Counted from the stretch's first letter, positions 1-8,205 are shown. The stretch: 55,299 nt of DNA from Bacteroidota bacterium (GCA_947459245.1 CANHCV010000010.1:1-55299), one strand, 5' to 3'. The notes: generated by a model from the sequence alone, not told the origin. Program-made: numbers and translations.

Positions 1-392
1 AGCGGCTGAATGTCTTTGGAGGTTAAATTAGTAACCGCAACAGGAGTGTTTTTTCTCACGTTGGTACCCGCTGTGATGAGGACTTCCTCGGTTTCAAGGG
101 GTTGATACGCTAATCCTACTGAAATGTTTCCACTCTCTCTGATTTCAAGCAGATAGGTTTGAAACCCAATTCTTGAAAACTTCAGTTTTGCAGGAAGCGA
201 TGACAGATTGATCTGAAAATATCCATTTTCGTTGGTTTTTACGGTATTTGAAAGGTTACCGTTTTCTTGAACAAGAACATTTTCGATACTCCGGCTTTCT
301 TCTTCCAATGTTCCAACATTGCCGGTAATTTTGAATTGGCTGAAAGCCAAGGCTGGGAAAAGCATGGTGATCCCGAACCACAAATTTTTCAT
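1..392 (-). CDS. TonB-dependent receptor, N-terminal part (probable thiamin uptake)
   Basis: Reading the minus strand from the ATG at 392 gives 130 codons with no stop up to the window edge, so the gene is cut by the window; this frame is not in the ORF track. A signal peptide (MKNLWFGITMLFPALAFSQ) is followed by a carboxypeptidase-regulatory-like beta domain at about residues 20-100, then a stretch (KNTPVAVTNLTSKDIQ) that looks like the start of a TonB plug. This is the usual layout of Bacteroidota outer-membrane receptors that bind a scarce nutrient and import it using TonB energy. A TPP riboswitch lies directly upstream, so the substrate is inferred to be thiamin or a precursor. Only the N-terminus is visible; the barrel and any partner transporter lie outside the window. 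Confidence 0.85.
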   Translation of the reverse strand, partial: MKNLWFGITMLFPALAFSQFKITGNVGTLEEESRSIENVLVQENGNLSNTVKTNENGYFQINLSSLPAKLKFSRIGFQTYLLEIRESGNISVGLAYQPLETEEVLITAGTNVRKNTPVAVTNLTSKDIQP

Positions 393-451
393 TTTTTTTT
401 GTTTAAGTTAGAAACTGTAGCGGTACGATGGGGTATCCTACCACCGATTAG

Positions 452-582
452 TTCCCTCAGTCCCTCCGCCGGCATTACCCGGATCAGGTACCGAAGCCTC
501 ACTTAAAAGAGACTTCTTGGGTTTGTTCTCAGCAACATTTTCCATTTTGGCGCCTTGATGGAAAATGAAGCACCCCAGAGTG
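452..582 (-). promoter_or_regulatory. TPP (THI-element) riboswitch
   Basis: On the minus strand the hallmark blocks of the thiamin pyrophosphate aptamer appear in order: GGGGTGC, then TGCTGAGA, then CCTGATCCGGGTAATGCCGG followed by GGAGGGA. Between the first two blocks is an extended P3 stem (CATTTTCCAT pairing with ATGGAAAATG). The aptamer ends about 60 bases before the receptor ATG at 392. I see no U-tracted terminator between aptamer and start codon, so control at translation start seems more likely than attenuation, but that is inference. TPP binding normally turns the downstream gene off. Confidence 0.95.
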
Positions 583-585
583 GTG

Positions 586-614
586 CAAATGTATAACCAA
601 ATGCTTTTTCTAAA
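586..614 (-). promoter_or_regulatory. Bacteroidota-type promoter for the TPP riboswitch transcript
   Basis: TACATTTG (593 to 586 on the minus strand) matches the TAnnTTTG element; a TTTA 17 bases upstream may be the -33 box. The predicted transcript would begin within a few bases of the first aptamer helix, which supports the assignment. Confidence 0.6.
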
Positions 615-634
615 CTCCCATTTTAAAAAAAAGT

Positions 635-1282
635 TTACCCTTCAAACAAAATACTTCCCAAGCGAACCATGGTCGACCCTTCTTCAACGGCCAAATGGTA
701 ATCGCCCGACATTCCCATGGAAACGGTATCAAAATGCTCTGAAAACTGAGGTTTCAACGCATCAAAAAACAACTTGATTTGTTGAAACTCCTCCCGAATT
801 TGGTTGGTATCGTTTACCATGGAGGCCATTCCCATGATTCCGCGAATTCGAACATGGGGATATTGGGCAAAGTCGATATCGCGGATCTGTTGCAAAAAAG
901 TGGAAGCTGGAAAACCAAATTTCGACTCCTCTTGGGCTACGTGAACCTGCAACAAGCCATCGATCACCCGATTATTCCGCTCGGCTTGCTTGTTGATCTC
1001 TTGCAACAAATCTTCCGAGTCGATGGAATGAATGACCGAAATGAATGGAGCGATGTACTTTACTTTGTTGCGTTGAAGGTGCCCTATCAAATGCCAATGA
1101 ACCCCAGGAAAGTGTTCCACCTTTTCCATCAGCTCCTGCACCCGGTTCTCTCCAAAATTACGAATTCCTAAATCGTACAACGGCTGAATTTCCTTCACCG
1201 TATGAAGTTTGGTTACGGCGATGAGGGTTACCTGTTTCTCCTCCAAACTTTCAAGGATGCTCCTTACCTTTGTTGAATTCAT
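635..1282 (-). CDS. yggS: YggS family pyridoxal phosphate homeostasis protein
   Basis: A 215-residue protein of the YggS/PROSC (PLPBP) family: a single TIM barrel that carries PLP without a known catalytic reaction and keeps cellular B6 balanced. Family motifs are clear: AVTK near residue 25 with the PLP lysine, FGENRVQE, WHLIGHLQ, and the C-terminal SMGMSGDYHLAVEEGS with RLGSILF that forms the phosphate site. The ORF track extends the frame to 1465, but that part is antisense to the DUF4296 gene and reads as nonsense; I place the start at ATG 1282 (1288 is an in-frame alternative). Length is usual for the family. It diverges from the neighbour at 1295 with almost no intergenic space, so its promoter must lie inside that gene. 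Confidence 0.95.
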   Translation of the reverse strand: MNSTKVRSILESLEEKQVTLIAVTKLHTVKEIQPLYDLGIRNFGENRVQELMEKVEHFPGVHWHLIGHLQRNKVKYIAPFISVIHSIDSEDLLQEINKQAERNNRVIDGLLQVHVAQEESKFGFPASTFLQQIRDIDFAQYPHVRIRGIMGMASMVNDTNQIREEFQQIKLFFDALKPQFSEHFDTVSMGMSGDYHLAVEEGSTMVRLGSILFEG

Positions 1283-1294
1283 GGACATTTTTTG

Positions 1295-1720
1295 ATGCAA
1301 AAATACACGAAAATTGCGCTGATCCTTTTTTTGTTCGGTTGTGAATCGACTCCCTATTCCGATTTGAAACCCGAACTCAGCCAAGAAAAATTCACGGCTA
1401 CCTTGCTGGATCTCCACTTGGCTGAATCGGTAAAAAATGCCGATGTGGTGTACCAATTTCATCAATTCAATCCACAGGAAAAAAAAGAGATCTTTTTATC
1501 GGTTTTTAAAAAACACCAAACCGATTCGGCTTCCTTTTTCAAAACCATGGAATACTACCAAAAAGCCAATCCGAAAGCGTTTGAACAAATTCTTCAAGCA
1601 GTTGTTCAACAATTGGATTCGATGATCAACCTGAAAAAATCACAGATTCCAACCCCCAAAACTCCCCTTACCGACTCGACCAAACTCCGTGAAACTATAT
1701 CCCGAATACTTAATCGATAA
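1295..1720 (+). CDS. DUF4296 domain-containing lipoprotein
   Basis: A 141-residue predicted lipoprotein: MQKYTKIALILFLFGC ends in a lipobox-like cysteine at position 16. The body is helical and charged, with the pattern of the DUF4296 family (a Bacteroidota lipoprotein family of unknown function; LLDLHLAES near the N-terminus is characteristic), followed by a Pro/Thr-rich tail. The ORF track starts at a TTG (1292); the adjacent ATG at 1295 is the better start. Its 3' end overlaps mutS2 by 32 bases, so the two are probably co-transcribed, although no functional link is known. Confidence 0.85.
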   Translation: MQKYTKIALILFLFGCESTPYSDLKPELSQEKFTATLLDLHLAESVKNADVVYQFHQFNPQEKKEIFLSVFKKHQTDSASFFKTMEYYQKANPKAFEQILQAVVQQLDSMINLKKSQIPTPKTPLTDSTKLRETISRILNR

Positions 1721-4058
1721 ACTCGATTTCTCCGCATTAAAATCGCACATTTCCCATTACGGTCGTGGAGTGGCTTCCCGAGAATTTGCAATTCATCTTC
1801 CCCTATTGGAATCTGAGGATGACGCACTTCACCAAATGCATTGCATTGAAGAACTCCGGATCCTTCTCGCTTCGGGCGGCGATGTTTTTTTTGAAGAAAC
1901 ACCCGATCTCAATCCCATTTTAAAAGAAGCGGCCATTGAAGGGTTTCTGCTTGGAGAGTACGACATTTTTCTGATCGCAAAATCGGCCAGAAATCTGGTT
2001 AAATTCAAGAAATTCTTAGATAAACAAGAAGAAGGATTTGGACATTTGAATCGGTTTTTATCCTCCTTTCATTTCGATTTGATTTGGTTGAAGGAGATTG
2101 ACCGATGCATCTCGAAAGAGGGAAAAATCAAACCCGACGCATCTACCGAATTGAAGAAGGCGCATCATCGTTTTTTGGTTAAGGAAGATGAAACCCGAAG
2201 CCGACTCAATCAACTGTTTAAAACTGCCAAAGAAAACAATTACACTTCGGAGCCGTCCATAACGATCCGAAATGGAAGAATGGTCATGCCCTTGTTGGTG
2301 GAACACAAGCGTAAATTTCCAGGGGTTATTCACGATGAATCGGCAACTGGAAAAACCATTTATCTCGAACCCAATGAAGTTTTTGAGTTGAACAACGAAC
2401 TTAAAAACATCGAGTACGAAATGGAAAGGGAAAAGCGAATCATTTTAGCCAAATTGAGCCAAGAGATTCGATCAAAAATTCAACTGTTTCAACAATCATT
2501 CAAGCTTTTCACGCTTTTGGATTTTTTTCGCTCGGTTACTGCCGCCTTGGGCGATTTAGAAACCATCATTCCTGAATTTTCCAAGGAGGGTTTTGAATTG
2601 ATAGAAGCAACGAATCCCGTTCTTTTTATTCAAAACCAAAAGCGTAACCGCCCAACCATTCCTTTGTCCTTAAAAACCAACCGCGAAAAATCGTTGATTT
2701 TGGTTTCGGGTCCGAACGCTGGCGGTAAATCGGTTGCCTTAAAAACGGTCGGATTGATTCAACTCATGGCTCAATCGGGACTGCCCATTCCGGCGAAAGT
2801 TGGAACTCATTTAAAGTGGTTCGAACAGTTTTTTGTTGATTTGGGCGACAATCAGTCGGTTTCGAATGAACTTTCAACGTATTCGGCCCACCTCGCAACC
2901 ATGCGAAAATTCATGGCTGAAGGCAACGATAAAACCCTCATTCTCATCGACGAATTTGGAATGGGAACCGATCCTACTTTTGGCGGAGCCATTGCCGAAG
3001 CCATTTTAGAGGAATTGATAGCACAGCATTGTTGGGGAATGATCAACACCCACTTTTCGAACTTAAAAACCTTTGCGGCCGAACATCCAGGCATTGAAAA
3101 TGCTTCCATGAGTTTCAATCTTAAAACTTTGGAACCACGCTTTCAATTTGAGCAGGGAATACCAGGAAGCTCCTACGCACTCGAAATTGCTCAAAAAATG
3201 GGTATCCCCGCTTCTGTCATCCAAAAAGCAGAACAAAAAGCCGGAAGAAAACAAAAAGACGTTGACTCTTTGATGATCGACCTACAAAGAAGGGAGCAAG
3301 AATTGAAGCGATTGATTGAAGGCAATGCGGTAAAGGATGATTTGTTGGAAGAATTGATTCAAATCAACAAAAATGCAGAAGTTGTTCAAAAGCAAACCGA
3401 AAAAGAAATCATTCGGAAGGCCAAAGAAGAAGCGGCAAAAATTCTTCAAGATGCTCAACGGGTCGTAGAGAAAACGGTTCAAGACATTTTGTCGACGGGT
3501 GCTGAAAAGGAAAAAATAAAAGTTATTCGTCAATCCTTCGAAGTTCAAAAAAGCAAAATCAAAGACGATCTTCAAAAACTTCCACCTCCTCCCCCATCCA
3601 AAGTTTCTCCCGATTCCTTAATGGTTGGAGGATGGGTAAAATACCAACCCACGGGTGGAAAAGGAAGAATCATAGAACTGAAAAACAAACGTGCCTTTGT
3701 TGAATTCGACGACATTCGAATGATGGTGGATCCTCAACTATTGATCCCCATTAAAAATCATAAAAGTGCATCCACCCAAAAGGTGACCATTTCCATCACC
3801 AACCCCATGGAGAACTTAAGTTCACATTTGGATTTAAGAGGATTTCGAGGGCCTGAGGCGATAGCTGCGATGGATGCTTGGTTGGATCGATGTGTTTTAA
3901 CCGGGGCCGGAAATTTGAGCATTTTGCACGGCCGAGGCGATGGAATACTAAGAAAATTGATTCGAGAACAATTGAGGCGTCATCCGAATGTAGAAAGTTA
4001 CGAAAGCGAGCACGCCGACCGTGGTGGCGATGGAATTACCTTGGTGCGGTTGAAATAA
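1689..4058 (+). CDS. mutS2: MutS2 family DNA-binding ATPase with C-terminal Smr nuclease domain
   Basis: A 789-residue MutS2. The MutS-type ATPase has Walker A GPNAGGKS at residues 341-348 and Walker B LILIDE ending near 422, followed by the family loop GMGTDP. A long charged coiled-coil segment (about 520-620) and a KOW/Tudor-like segment follow. The Smr domain fills about 710-789 with HLDLRG and the LHGRGDGILR motif. It lacks the N-terminal mismatch-recognition domain of MutS, so it is not classical mismatch repair; MutS2 is linked to suppression of homologous recombination and to ribosome collision rescue in other bacteria. The start is a GTG inside the preceding gene. The stop lies just before the B12 riboswitch promoter. 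Confidence 0.96.
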   Translation: MKLYPEYLIDKLDFSALKSHISHYGRGVASREFAIHLPLLESEDDALHQMHCIEELRILLASGGDVFFEETPDLNPILKEAAIEGFLLGEYDIFLIAKSARNLVKFKKFLDKQEEGFGHLNRFLSSFHFDLIWLKEIDRCISKEGKIKPDASTELKKAHHRFLVKEDETRSRLNQLFKTAKENNYTSEPSITIRNGRMVMPLLVEHKRKFPGVIHDESATGKTIYLEPNEVFELNNELKNIEYEMEREKRIILAKLSQEIRSKIQLFQQSFKLFTLLDFFRSVTAALGDLETIIPEFSKEGFELIEATNPVLFIQNQKRNRPTIPLSLKTNREKSLILVSGPNAGGKSVALKTVGLIQLMAQSGLPIPAKVGTHLKWFEQFFVDLGDNQSVSNELSTYSAHLATMRKFMAEGNDKTLILIDEFGMGTDPTFGGAIAEAILEELIAQHCWGMINTHFSNLKTFAAEHPGIENASMSFNLKTLEPRFQFEQGIPGSSYALEIAQKMGIPASVIQKAEQKAGRKQKDVDSLMIDLQRREQELKRLIEGNAVKDDLLEELIQINKNAEVVQKQTEKEIIRKAKEEAAKILQDAQRVVEKTVQDILSTGAEKEKIKVIRQSFEVQKSKIKDDLQKLPPPPPSKVSPDSLMVGGWVKYQPTGGKGRIIELKNKRAFVEFDDIRMMVDPQLLIPIKNHKSASTQKVTISITNPMENLSSHLDLRGFRGPEAIAAMDAWLDRCVLTGAGNLSILHGRGDGILRKLIREQLRRHPNVESYESEHADRGGDGITLVRLK

Positions 4059-4061
4059 TTC

Positions 4062-4093
4062 TTGCACGAATCCTTCATTTTAAATTACCTTTG
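4062..4093 (+). promoter_or_regulatory. Promoter of the cobalamin riboswitch operon
   Basis: TTG (4062-4064) is followed after 21 bases by TACCTTTG (4086-4093), matching the Bacteroidota TTG-N17-23-TAnnTTTG promoter. The predicted start falls next to the first riboswitch helix. Confidence 0.7.
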
Positions 4094-4094
4094 T

Positions 4095-4262
4095 CTCAGT
4101 TTTCGGTTCCATGGAAGCATGGATGAAAAGGGAATCAGGTGAAAATCCTGAACAGTCCCGCTGCCGTAAACCTCAATAGGATTTATTCAAACCACTGTTC
4201 TTCTGGAATGGGAAGGGAATAAATACTGAGGAAAGTCGGAAGACCTGCCGAAAGCGATGTGA
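4095..4262 (+). promoter_or_regulatory. Cobalamin riboswitch
   Basis: The conserved adenosylcobalamin aptamer blocks are present in order: GGGAATCAGGTGAAAATCC, then ACAGTCCCGCTGCCGTAA, a GGGAAGG block, then AGTCGGAAGACCTGCCG. TTTCGG (4101-4106) pairs with CCGAAA (4248-4253) as the closing helix. CTCAGT at 4095-4100 is also complementary to ACTGAG at 4225-4230, which could be an alternative pairing. The aptamer ends about 30 bases before the receptor start, consistent with cobalamin-dependent blocking of translation of the downstream B12 uptake genes. Confidence 0.97.
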
Positions 4263-4285
4263 GGCCTGCATCTTCGTGGATTGAG

Positions 4286-6091
4286 ATGCCCAAACGAAAA
4301 AACATGACGATAAAACTCCTGCTCGTGGCGATTTTCGCTTCGGGATTCTTCTCGGTTTTCGCTCAAAAAATCGACACCCTTGCCCCTGCCGAAATCATTA
4401 CTCGGCGGAAACCTAAAAGTTGTCCAACCGCAGCTCCCTCCTTTTCTTTGGATCGATCCAATTCCATGAGCATGGATGCCCTTTCAACCGCTGCCCTATT
4501 GGAACAAAACTCCATGGCCACCCTTCGAGGATATGGACCCATGGCCCTCCAAACAGCATCTTTCCGCGGATTACCTGGAGTTGGAACCCAAATTCTTTTG
4601 GGCAATCAGCCCATCAATAGCCCCATCAATGGAGTATTCGACTTGAACCTAATTCCAGCTTTCTTCTTAGGTACCATACACCTTCAACCGGGCGGCTCTG
4701 GCGGTAGCTTTGGGGGCGGAGCCGTAGGAGGAAACATTCAACTCCTGCCCGATCGATCAAAACGAAATTCTATCCTCTTGCAAGGTGGAAGTTTTGGATC
4801 ATTCGCCATTGGCGCAAAAGGTTCATTAGGTAACCTTTTAAACATTGCCTTCTTCAAGGAAGAAAATAAACTGAATTATCCCCTACCAAAATCCCTTCAT
4901 GGCTTTACGCCCAACAACCGATTGGAAAACTCTCAAATGAAGCGAACGGCATTTCAATTGAGTTGGGGAAAACAAGGTTGGTTGCATGCATCCAATGCCA
5001 TTCGACATTTGCCCATTTCAGTGGTAAGTGGAACTGGCACTGCGGTGCAAACCGATAAAATGATTCGATTCCAAGATGGGAAAATCTGGAGAAATAACAA
5101 CCATCAATGGGAATTGGATGCATTTGGGAGTTATGAATGGAACCAATACGAAGATTCGAAAATTTCTCTCAACGATACCAACCACTGCGGTTGGCTGGGG
5201 AGCCAACAACGTTGGAAAATTCATAAGGGAAGTCATTTATTCATTTTTGAAAACGGTTGGCAAGGGTATTGGGCTCGCTCCCCCTATTTCAATCAAGATT
5301 TTCGAGGTCACCGATGGAATGCTTCTGGCAAATGGAATTTTGAAGGGGGCGACTCCACCCTTCAAGGTCACCTTTTAATACGAAAAGAACAATTCAATCA
5401 AACTTTTTCCCCTTGGATCTTGGATGGATTTATCCAAAAATCAATTTCCAAGGTGGTTTCAAAGGTGCATGTTGGTCAGGTTTTCCGATTTCCAACCCTC
5501 AATGATTGGTTTTGGAGACCCGGTGGGGATCCCACCTTGCAACCAGAAAAAGGTTGGAATACCGAGTGGGGATTGATCTACAAGAATATGGAAGCCACCG
5601 GTTTTGCCACATTTCTCTCCGATCAAATTTTATGGGTTCCAACATCATCAGGATTTTGGAAAGCAGAAAATGCCGGACAAACCCGTACATGGGGAGTTGA
5701 GTGGAAGGTTAAACACCTGAAAATGGGACCATTTCATGGAGAGTTCAATGGAACGTACCAACAACCTCGACAATTGAAATCCACTTGGATTCCATTGTTG
5801 TACCAACCCGATTGGAAAATTCAAACAAAATGGGCTACGAATTGGAAAGGGTTGAAAAGTGAAATCAGCATGGTAGCCCAAGGAAAACGAAATGTTACGA
5901 CCGACGGCTCGGTTCAATTGCCCAACCAAGGGCAGGTAAATCTTTGGGTTGATTTCAGTGAGAAATTGCCCAAGGGATTGAGCGGTAAGTTGGGTATTCA
6001 GAATGTCTTGGGGAATAATTGGTGGTATTTACCGTATTTACCCGGACCTAAATTTCAAACACAAATTCAAATTCAATATCAGTTTTTATGA
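4286..6091 (+). CDS. btuB: TonB-dependent outer membrane receptor, BtuB-like (vitamin B12)
   Basis: About 600 residues: signal peptide ending SVFAQ, a plug domain (about 30-150) with the typical LRGYGPMALQTASFRGLPG stretch, and a beta-barrel ending in an aromatic strand (QIQIQYQFL). It lacks the carboxypeptidase-like N-terminal domain of SusC-type receptors. The cobalamin riboswitch upstream and the BtuG-like gene downstream (ATGA overlap) support cobalamin as substrate; this is inference from context rather than from binding residues. I chose ATG 4286, which gives a basic n-region; ATG 4304 is an equally readable alternative. The ORF-track start at 4259 lies inside the riboswitch and is rejected. 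Confidence 0.85.
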   Translation: MPKRKNMTIKLLLVAIFASGFFSVFAQKIDTLAPAEIITRRKPKSCPTAAPSFSLDRSNSMSMDALSTAALLEQNSMATLRGYGPMALQTASFRGLPGVGTQILLGNQPINSPINGVFDLNLIPAFFLGTIHLQPGGSGGSFGGGAVGGNIQLLPDRSKRNSILLQGGSFGSFAIGAKGSLGNLLNIAFFKEENKLNYPLPKSLHGFTPNNRLENSQMKRTAFQLSWGKQGWLHASNAIRHLPISVVSGTGTAVQTDKMIRFQDGKIWRNNNHQWELDAFGSYEWNQYEDSKISLNDTNHCGWLGSQQRWKIHKGSHLFIFENGWQGYWARSPYFNQDFRGHRWNASGKWNFEGGDSTLQGHLLIRKEQFNQTFSPWILDGFIQKSISKVVSKVHVGQVFRFPTLNDWFWRPGGDPTLQPEKGWNTEWGLIYKNMEATGFATFLSDQILWVPTSSGFWKAENAGQTRTWGVEWKVKHLKMGPFHGEFNGTYQQPRQLKSTWIPLLYQPDWKIQTKWATNWKGLKSEISMVAQGKRNVTTDGSVQLPNQGQVNLWVDFSEKLPKGLSGKLGIQNVLGNNWWYLPYLPGPKFQTQIQIQYQFL

Positions 6092-7131
6092 AAAAAATGC
6101 TGCTCGGCCTTTTGGTAGGCCTTTCCTTAATGGGTTGTCGCGATCGCGGACACCAAGGTCATGATAAAGATTATTCTCAAGGGGTGATCATTGTAAATGA
6201 AGGTCTATTTTCGGGTGGAACTGGAAACATCCAATTTTACAACTCAAGTACCAAAGAACTTTGGGATCAGGTTTTCGATTCGGTTAACAATCGCCCCATT
6301 GGAAGCATCGCTCAAAGTGTAACTTTCAGTACCGACCAAGTATTTATTGTAGTGAACAATAGCAATAAAATTGAAATTGTGAACCGGAACACTTTTAAAT
6401 CGGAAGGCACTCAATTTGGTTTGAATTTACCCGACGAAATTATTTATTTAGACGGGAAATTGTACGTTACCGAGTGGGTGAATTTTAATGGAGATCCCGG
6501 AAATGTAGTGGTCATTGACCCTCACGCCGGAACCATATTGAAGCGAATTGCTGTAGGAGTAACTCCAAGTAAAATGGCATTGGTAAATGGTACTCACCTG
6601 GCCGTGGTTAACAGCGGAGATAGCACCGTTTCTTACGTGAATATTTCGAGTCAATCGGTTGAAAAGACTTTAGAAGTTAATCAAAACCCCAACAGCGTGG
6701 TAGCTTTAGGCGGTAGCAAATTCGCAGTATTATGCGGTGGGAATCCGAGTTGGAAGGGAAAAGAAACGGCTGGATCCATTCACTTTTTTGAATTTGGTAG
6801 CGAAACCAGCCGATCGGTCTTCTCTCAGATGACCTACCACCCTGCCCTTTTATGCAAGAATAGCAATAATCAATTGGTTTATGCCTTGGACGGGAAGTTG
6901 ATGATGATGGCACCGGGTAGTACCCAAGTGTCGGAAACACCCTGGTTTTCCCACAACGGAATCGGCAGCATTTATGGATTGGGTTATTACGAAAACGAGC
7001 AACAATGGTGGATATCCGATGCGAAAGACTTCGCTTCTCGCGGAATCGTTTATCGGGTGAACAACAATGCCGGTTTGATCGATAGCATGACGGCAGGTAT
7101 TGTGCCGAGAAACTTCGGGTTTCTGAAGTAA
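6088..7131 (+). CDS. BtuG-like beta-propeller lipoprotein (YncE/DUF5074 type)
   Basis: A 347-residue lipoprotein with lipobox LSLMGC (Cys17) and a short His/Asp-rich linker, followed by repeats of about 40-50 residues with the VxxxGxxLxV pattern of a YncE-like beta-propeller. Start overlaps the btuB stop (ATGA). In Bacteroides, BtuG is a surface beta-propeller lipoprotein that sits on BtuB and captures B12 with very high affinity; position, length, lipidation and riboswitch control here all match that pairing. Direct orthology cannot be shown by eye. Its stop codon abuts that of the convergent gene at 7132 with no space between. Confidence 0.8.
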   Translation: MKKMLLGLLVGLSLMGCRDRGHQGHDKDYSQGVIIVNEGLFSGGTGNIQFYNSSTKELWDQVFDSVNNRPIGSIAQSVTFSTDQVFIVVNNSNKIEIVNRNTFKSEGTQFGLNLPDEIIYLDGKLYVTEWVNFNGDPGNVVVIDPHAGTILKRIAVGVTPSKMALVNGTHLAVVNSGDSTVSYVNISSQSVEKTLEVNQNPNSVVALGGSKFAVLCGGNPSWKGKETAGSIHFFEFGSETSRSVFSQMTYHPALLCKNSNNQLVYALDGKLMMMAPGSTQVSETPWFSHNGIGSIYGLGYYENEQQWWISDAKDFASRGIVYRVNNNAGLIDSMTAGIVPRNFGFLK

Positions 7132-7467
7132 TTAAATCTTCTGGAATGTTTTGACGGCAACAATGTTGTTGTCGTCAAAATATTTCACGATGTACAACCC
7201 TTTTGGAAAATCTTCCACAGGTACAATCAATGTTTCAATGGAAGTATCAATTCTCTTTTTGTAAACTTGCCGACCTAAAAGATTGAAAATCTCAACGGAG
7301 CCGCTGGATCTGCCTTCTTTAGAAATTTGAAGATTGATGCTATTATCTGAAACAGGATTCGGAAAGCATTTGATAACAACCCGGGTTTGTGCAACGGAAA
7401 ATTGGAAGGAAGCCAACAAAAGTGACATCCAAAAAAACTTCCAAAATCGATTACAATTTTCCTTCAT
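7132..7467 (-). CDS. Small secreted protein consisting almost only of a T9SS type A sorting domain
   Basis: A 111-residue protein: signal peptide ending FSVAQ, then directly a Por-secretion C-terminal domain of about 80 residues (CFPNPVSD at the start, VEIFNLLGRQVYKK in the middle, GLYIVKYF near the end). These are the three landmark motifs of T9SS type A tails, which normally follow a large cargo; here there is no cargo. Start overlaps the radC 3' end by 17 bases (ATG 7467; 7470 is an alternative). It could be a remnant, a decoy substrate or a genuine small surface protein. Confidence 0.75.
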   Translation of the reverse strand: MKENCNRFWKFFWMSLLLASFQFSVAQTRVVIKCFPNPVSDNSINLQISKEGRSSGSVEIFNLLGRQVYKKRIDTSIETLIVPVEDFPKGLYIVKYFDDNNIVAVKTFQKI

Positions 7468-8140
7468 CAACGAAACTATAGTACCTGTGATTTGCGAAGA
7501 TAATATGATCGATCAAAGTTATATCAAAAAGTTCTGCACCTTTTTTCAATTTTGCAGTCAATTCTGCGTCTGCTGAGCTTGGAAGGATATTTCCGCTGGG
7601 ATGATTATGCATCAAAAAAAATCCCAATGCTTTACGCATAATTGCTTTCCGAATGATTAATCGAACATCAACAATGGTACTGGTTATTCCTCCAATGGAA
7701 ATTCGTTCAAAGTGAATCAATTCATTCCGATTGTTAACAAAGGCAACCATGAATTCTTCGTGATCCAAATCGAGAAATTGCCATTTGAAGTATTGATACA
7801 CTTTATCACTGTGGTTGAGAATAACCACATCTGGCGGCGGTTCCTGCAAGCGCCTCCGAGCGAGTTCTAAGCCCGCCGCAAGGGCAAGAGAACCGTTCAA
7901 ATTAATTCCCTCCACGGCCTGAAAATCCAGATAATCCAACTTTGCTAATTGACTCAAGTTTCCATCGGCCATGGCCATGAGCGATTTTGCACTTTCGTAC
8001 GATTGGCCTTTTGGGGTAGATGGAGAAAGGATCAATTCCAACAACTCCTCATCCGACAGGTACTGACTTCCGTACGTTTGAAATTTTTGTTTTGCATGCA
8101 AGCCCAGCCTCTTTGCGGGGGGCATTTCATTCTTTTTCAT
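7451..8140 (-). CDS. radC: RadC family JAB-domain protein
   Basis: 229 residues from the ATG at 8140; the ORF-track start at 8173 runs into the rpsT terminator. The N-terminal half is a helix-hairpin-helix-like region (YLSDEELLELIL, AVEGI). The C-terminal half is an MPN/JAB metalloprotease-like domain with the complete zinc motif HNHPSGN followed by SSAD. RadC proteins are widespread; despite the name a repair role is unproven. It follows rpsT, separated by that gene's terminator, and overlaps the small T9SS gene downstream. Confidence 0.93.
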   Translation of the reverse strand: MKKNEMPPAKRLGLHAKQKFQTYGSQYLSDEELLELILSPSTPKGQSYESAKSLMAMADGNLSQLAKLDYLDFQAVEGINLNGSLALAAGLELARRRLQEPPPDVVILNHSDKVYQYFKWQFLDLDHEEFMVAFVNNRNELIHFERISIGGITSTIVDVRLIIRKAIMRKALGFFLMHNHPSGNILPSSADAELTAKLKKGAELFDITLIDHIIFANHRYYSFVDEGKL

Positions 8141-8149
8141 GCCACAAAA

Positions 8150-8182
8150 ATAAAAATGGCCTGCCGAAGGCAAGCCATTTTA
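8150..8182 (-). terminator. Rho-independent terminator after rpsT
   Basis: On the minus strand ATGGCTTGCC-TTC-GGCAGGCCAT forms a stem of about ten base pairs with one mismatch, followed by TTTTATTTTTG. Confidence 0.85.
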
Positions 8183-8199
8183 AACGTTTATAAACGTTT
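8182..8199 (-). repeat. 18-bp perfect palindrome in the rpsT 3' UTR
   Basis: AAACGTTT-AT-AAACGTTT is its own reverse complement over 18 bases and is made of two self-palindromic AAACGTTT units. It lies between the rpsT stop and the terminator stem, so the transcript would carry two hairpins in a row. The function is unknown. Confidence 0.7.
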
Positions 8200-8205
8200 C
8201 CCGTT

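Noticed and set aside
267-506. 79-residue plus-strand ORF across the TPP riboswitch
   Set aside because: It is antisense to the receptor start and the aptamer.
1289-1465. N-terminal extension of yggS in the ORF track
   Set aside because: It is antisense to the DUF4296 gene and matches no part of the YggS family; the family sequence begins at about 1282.
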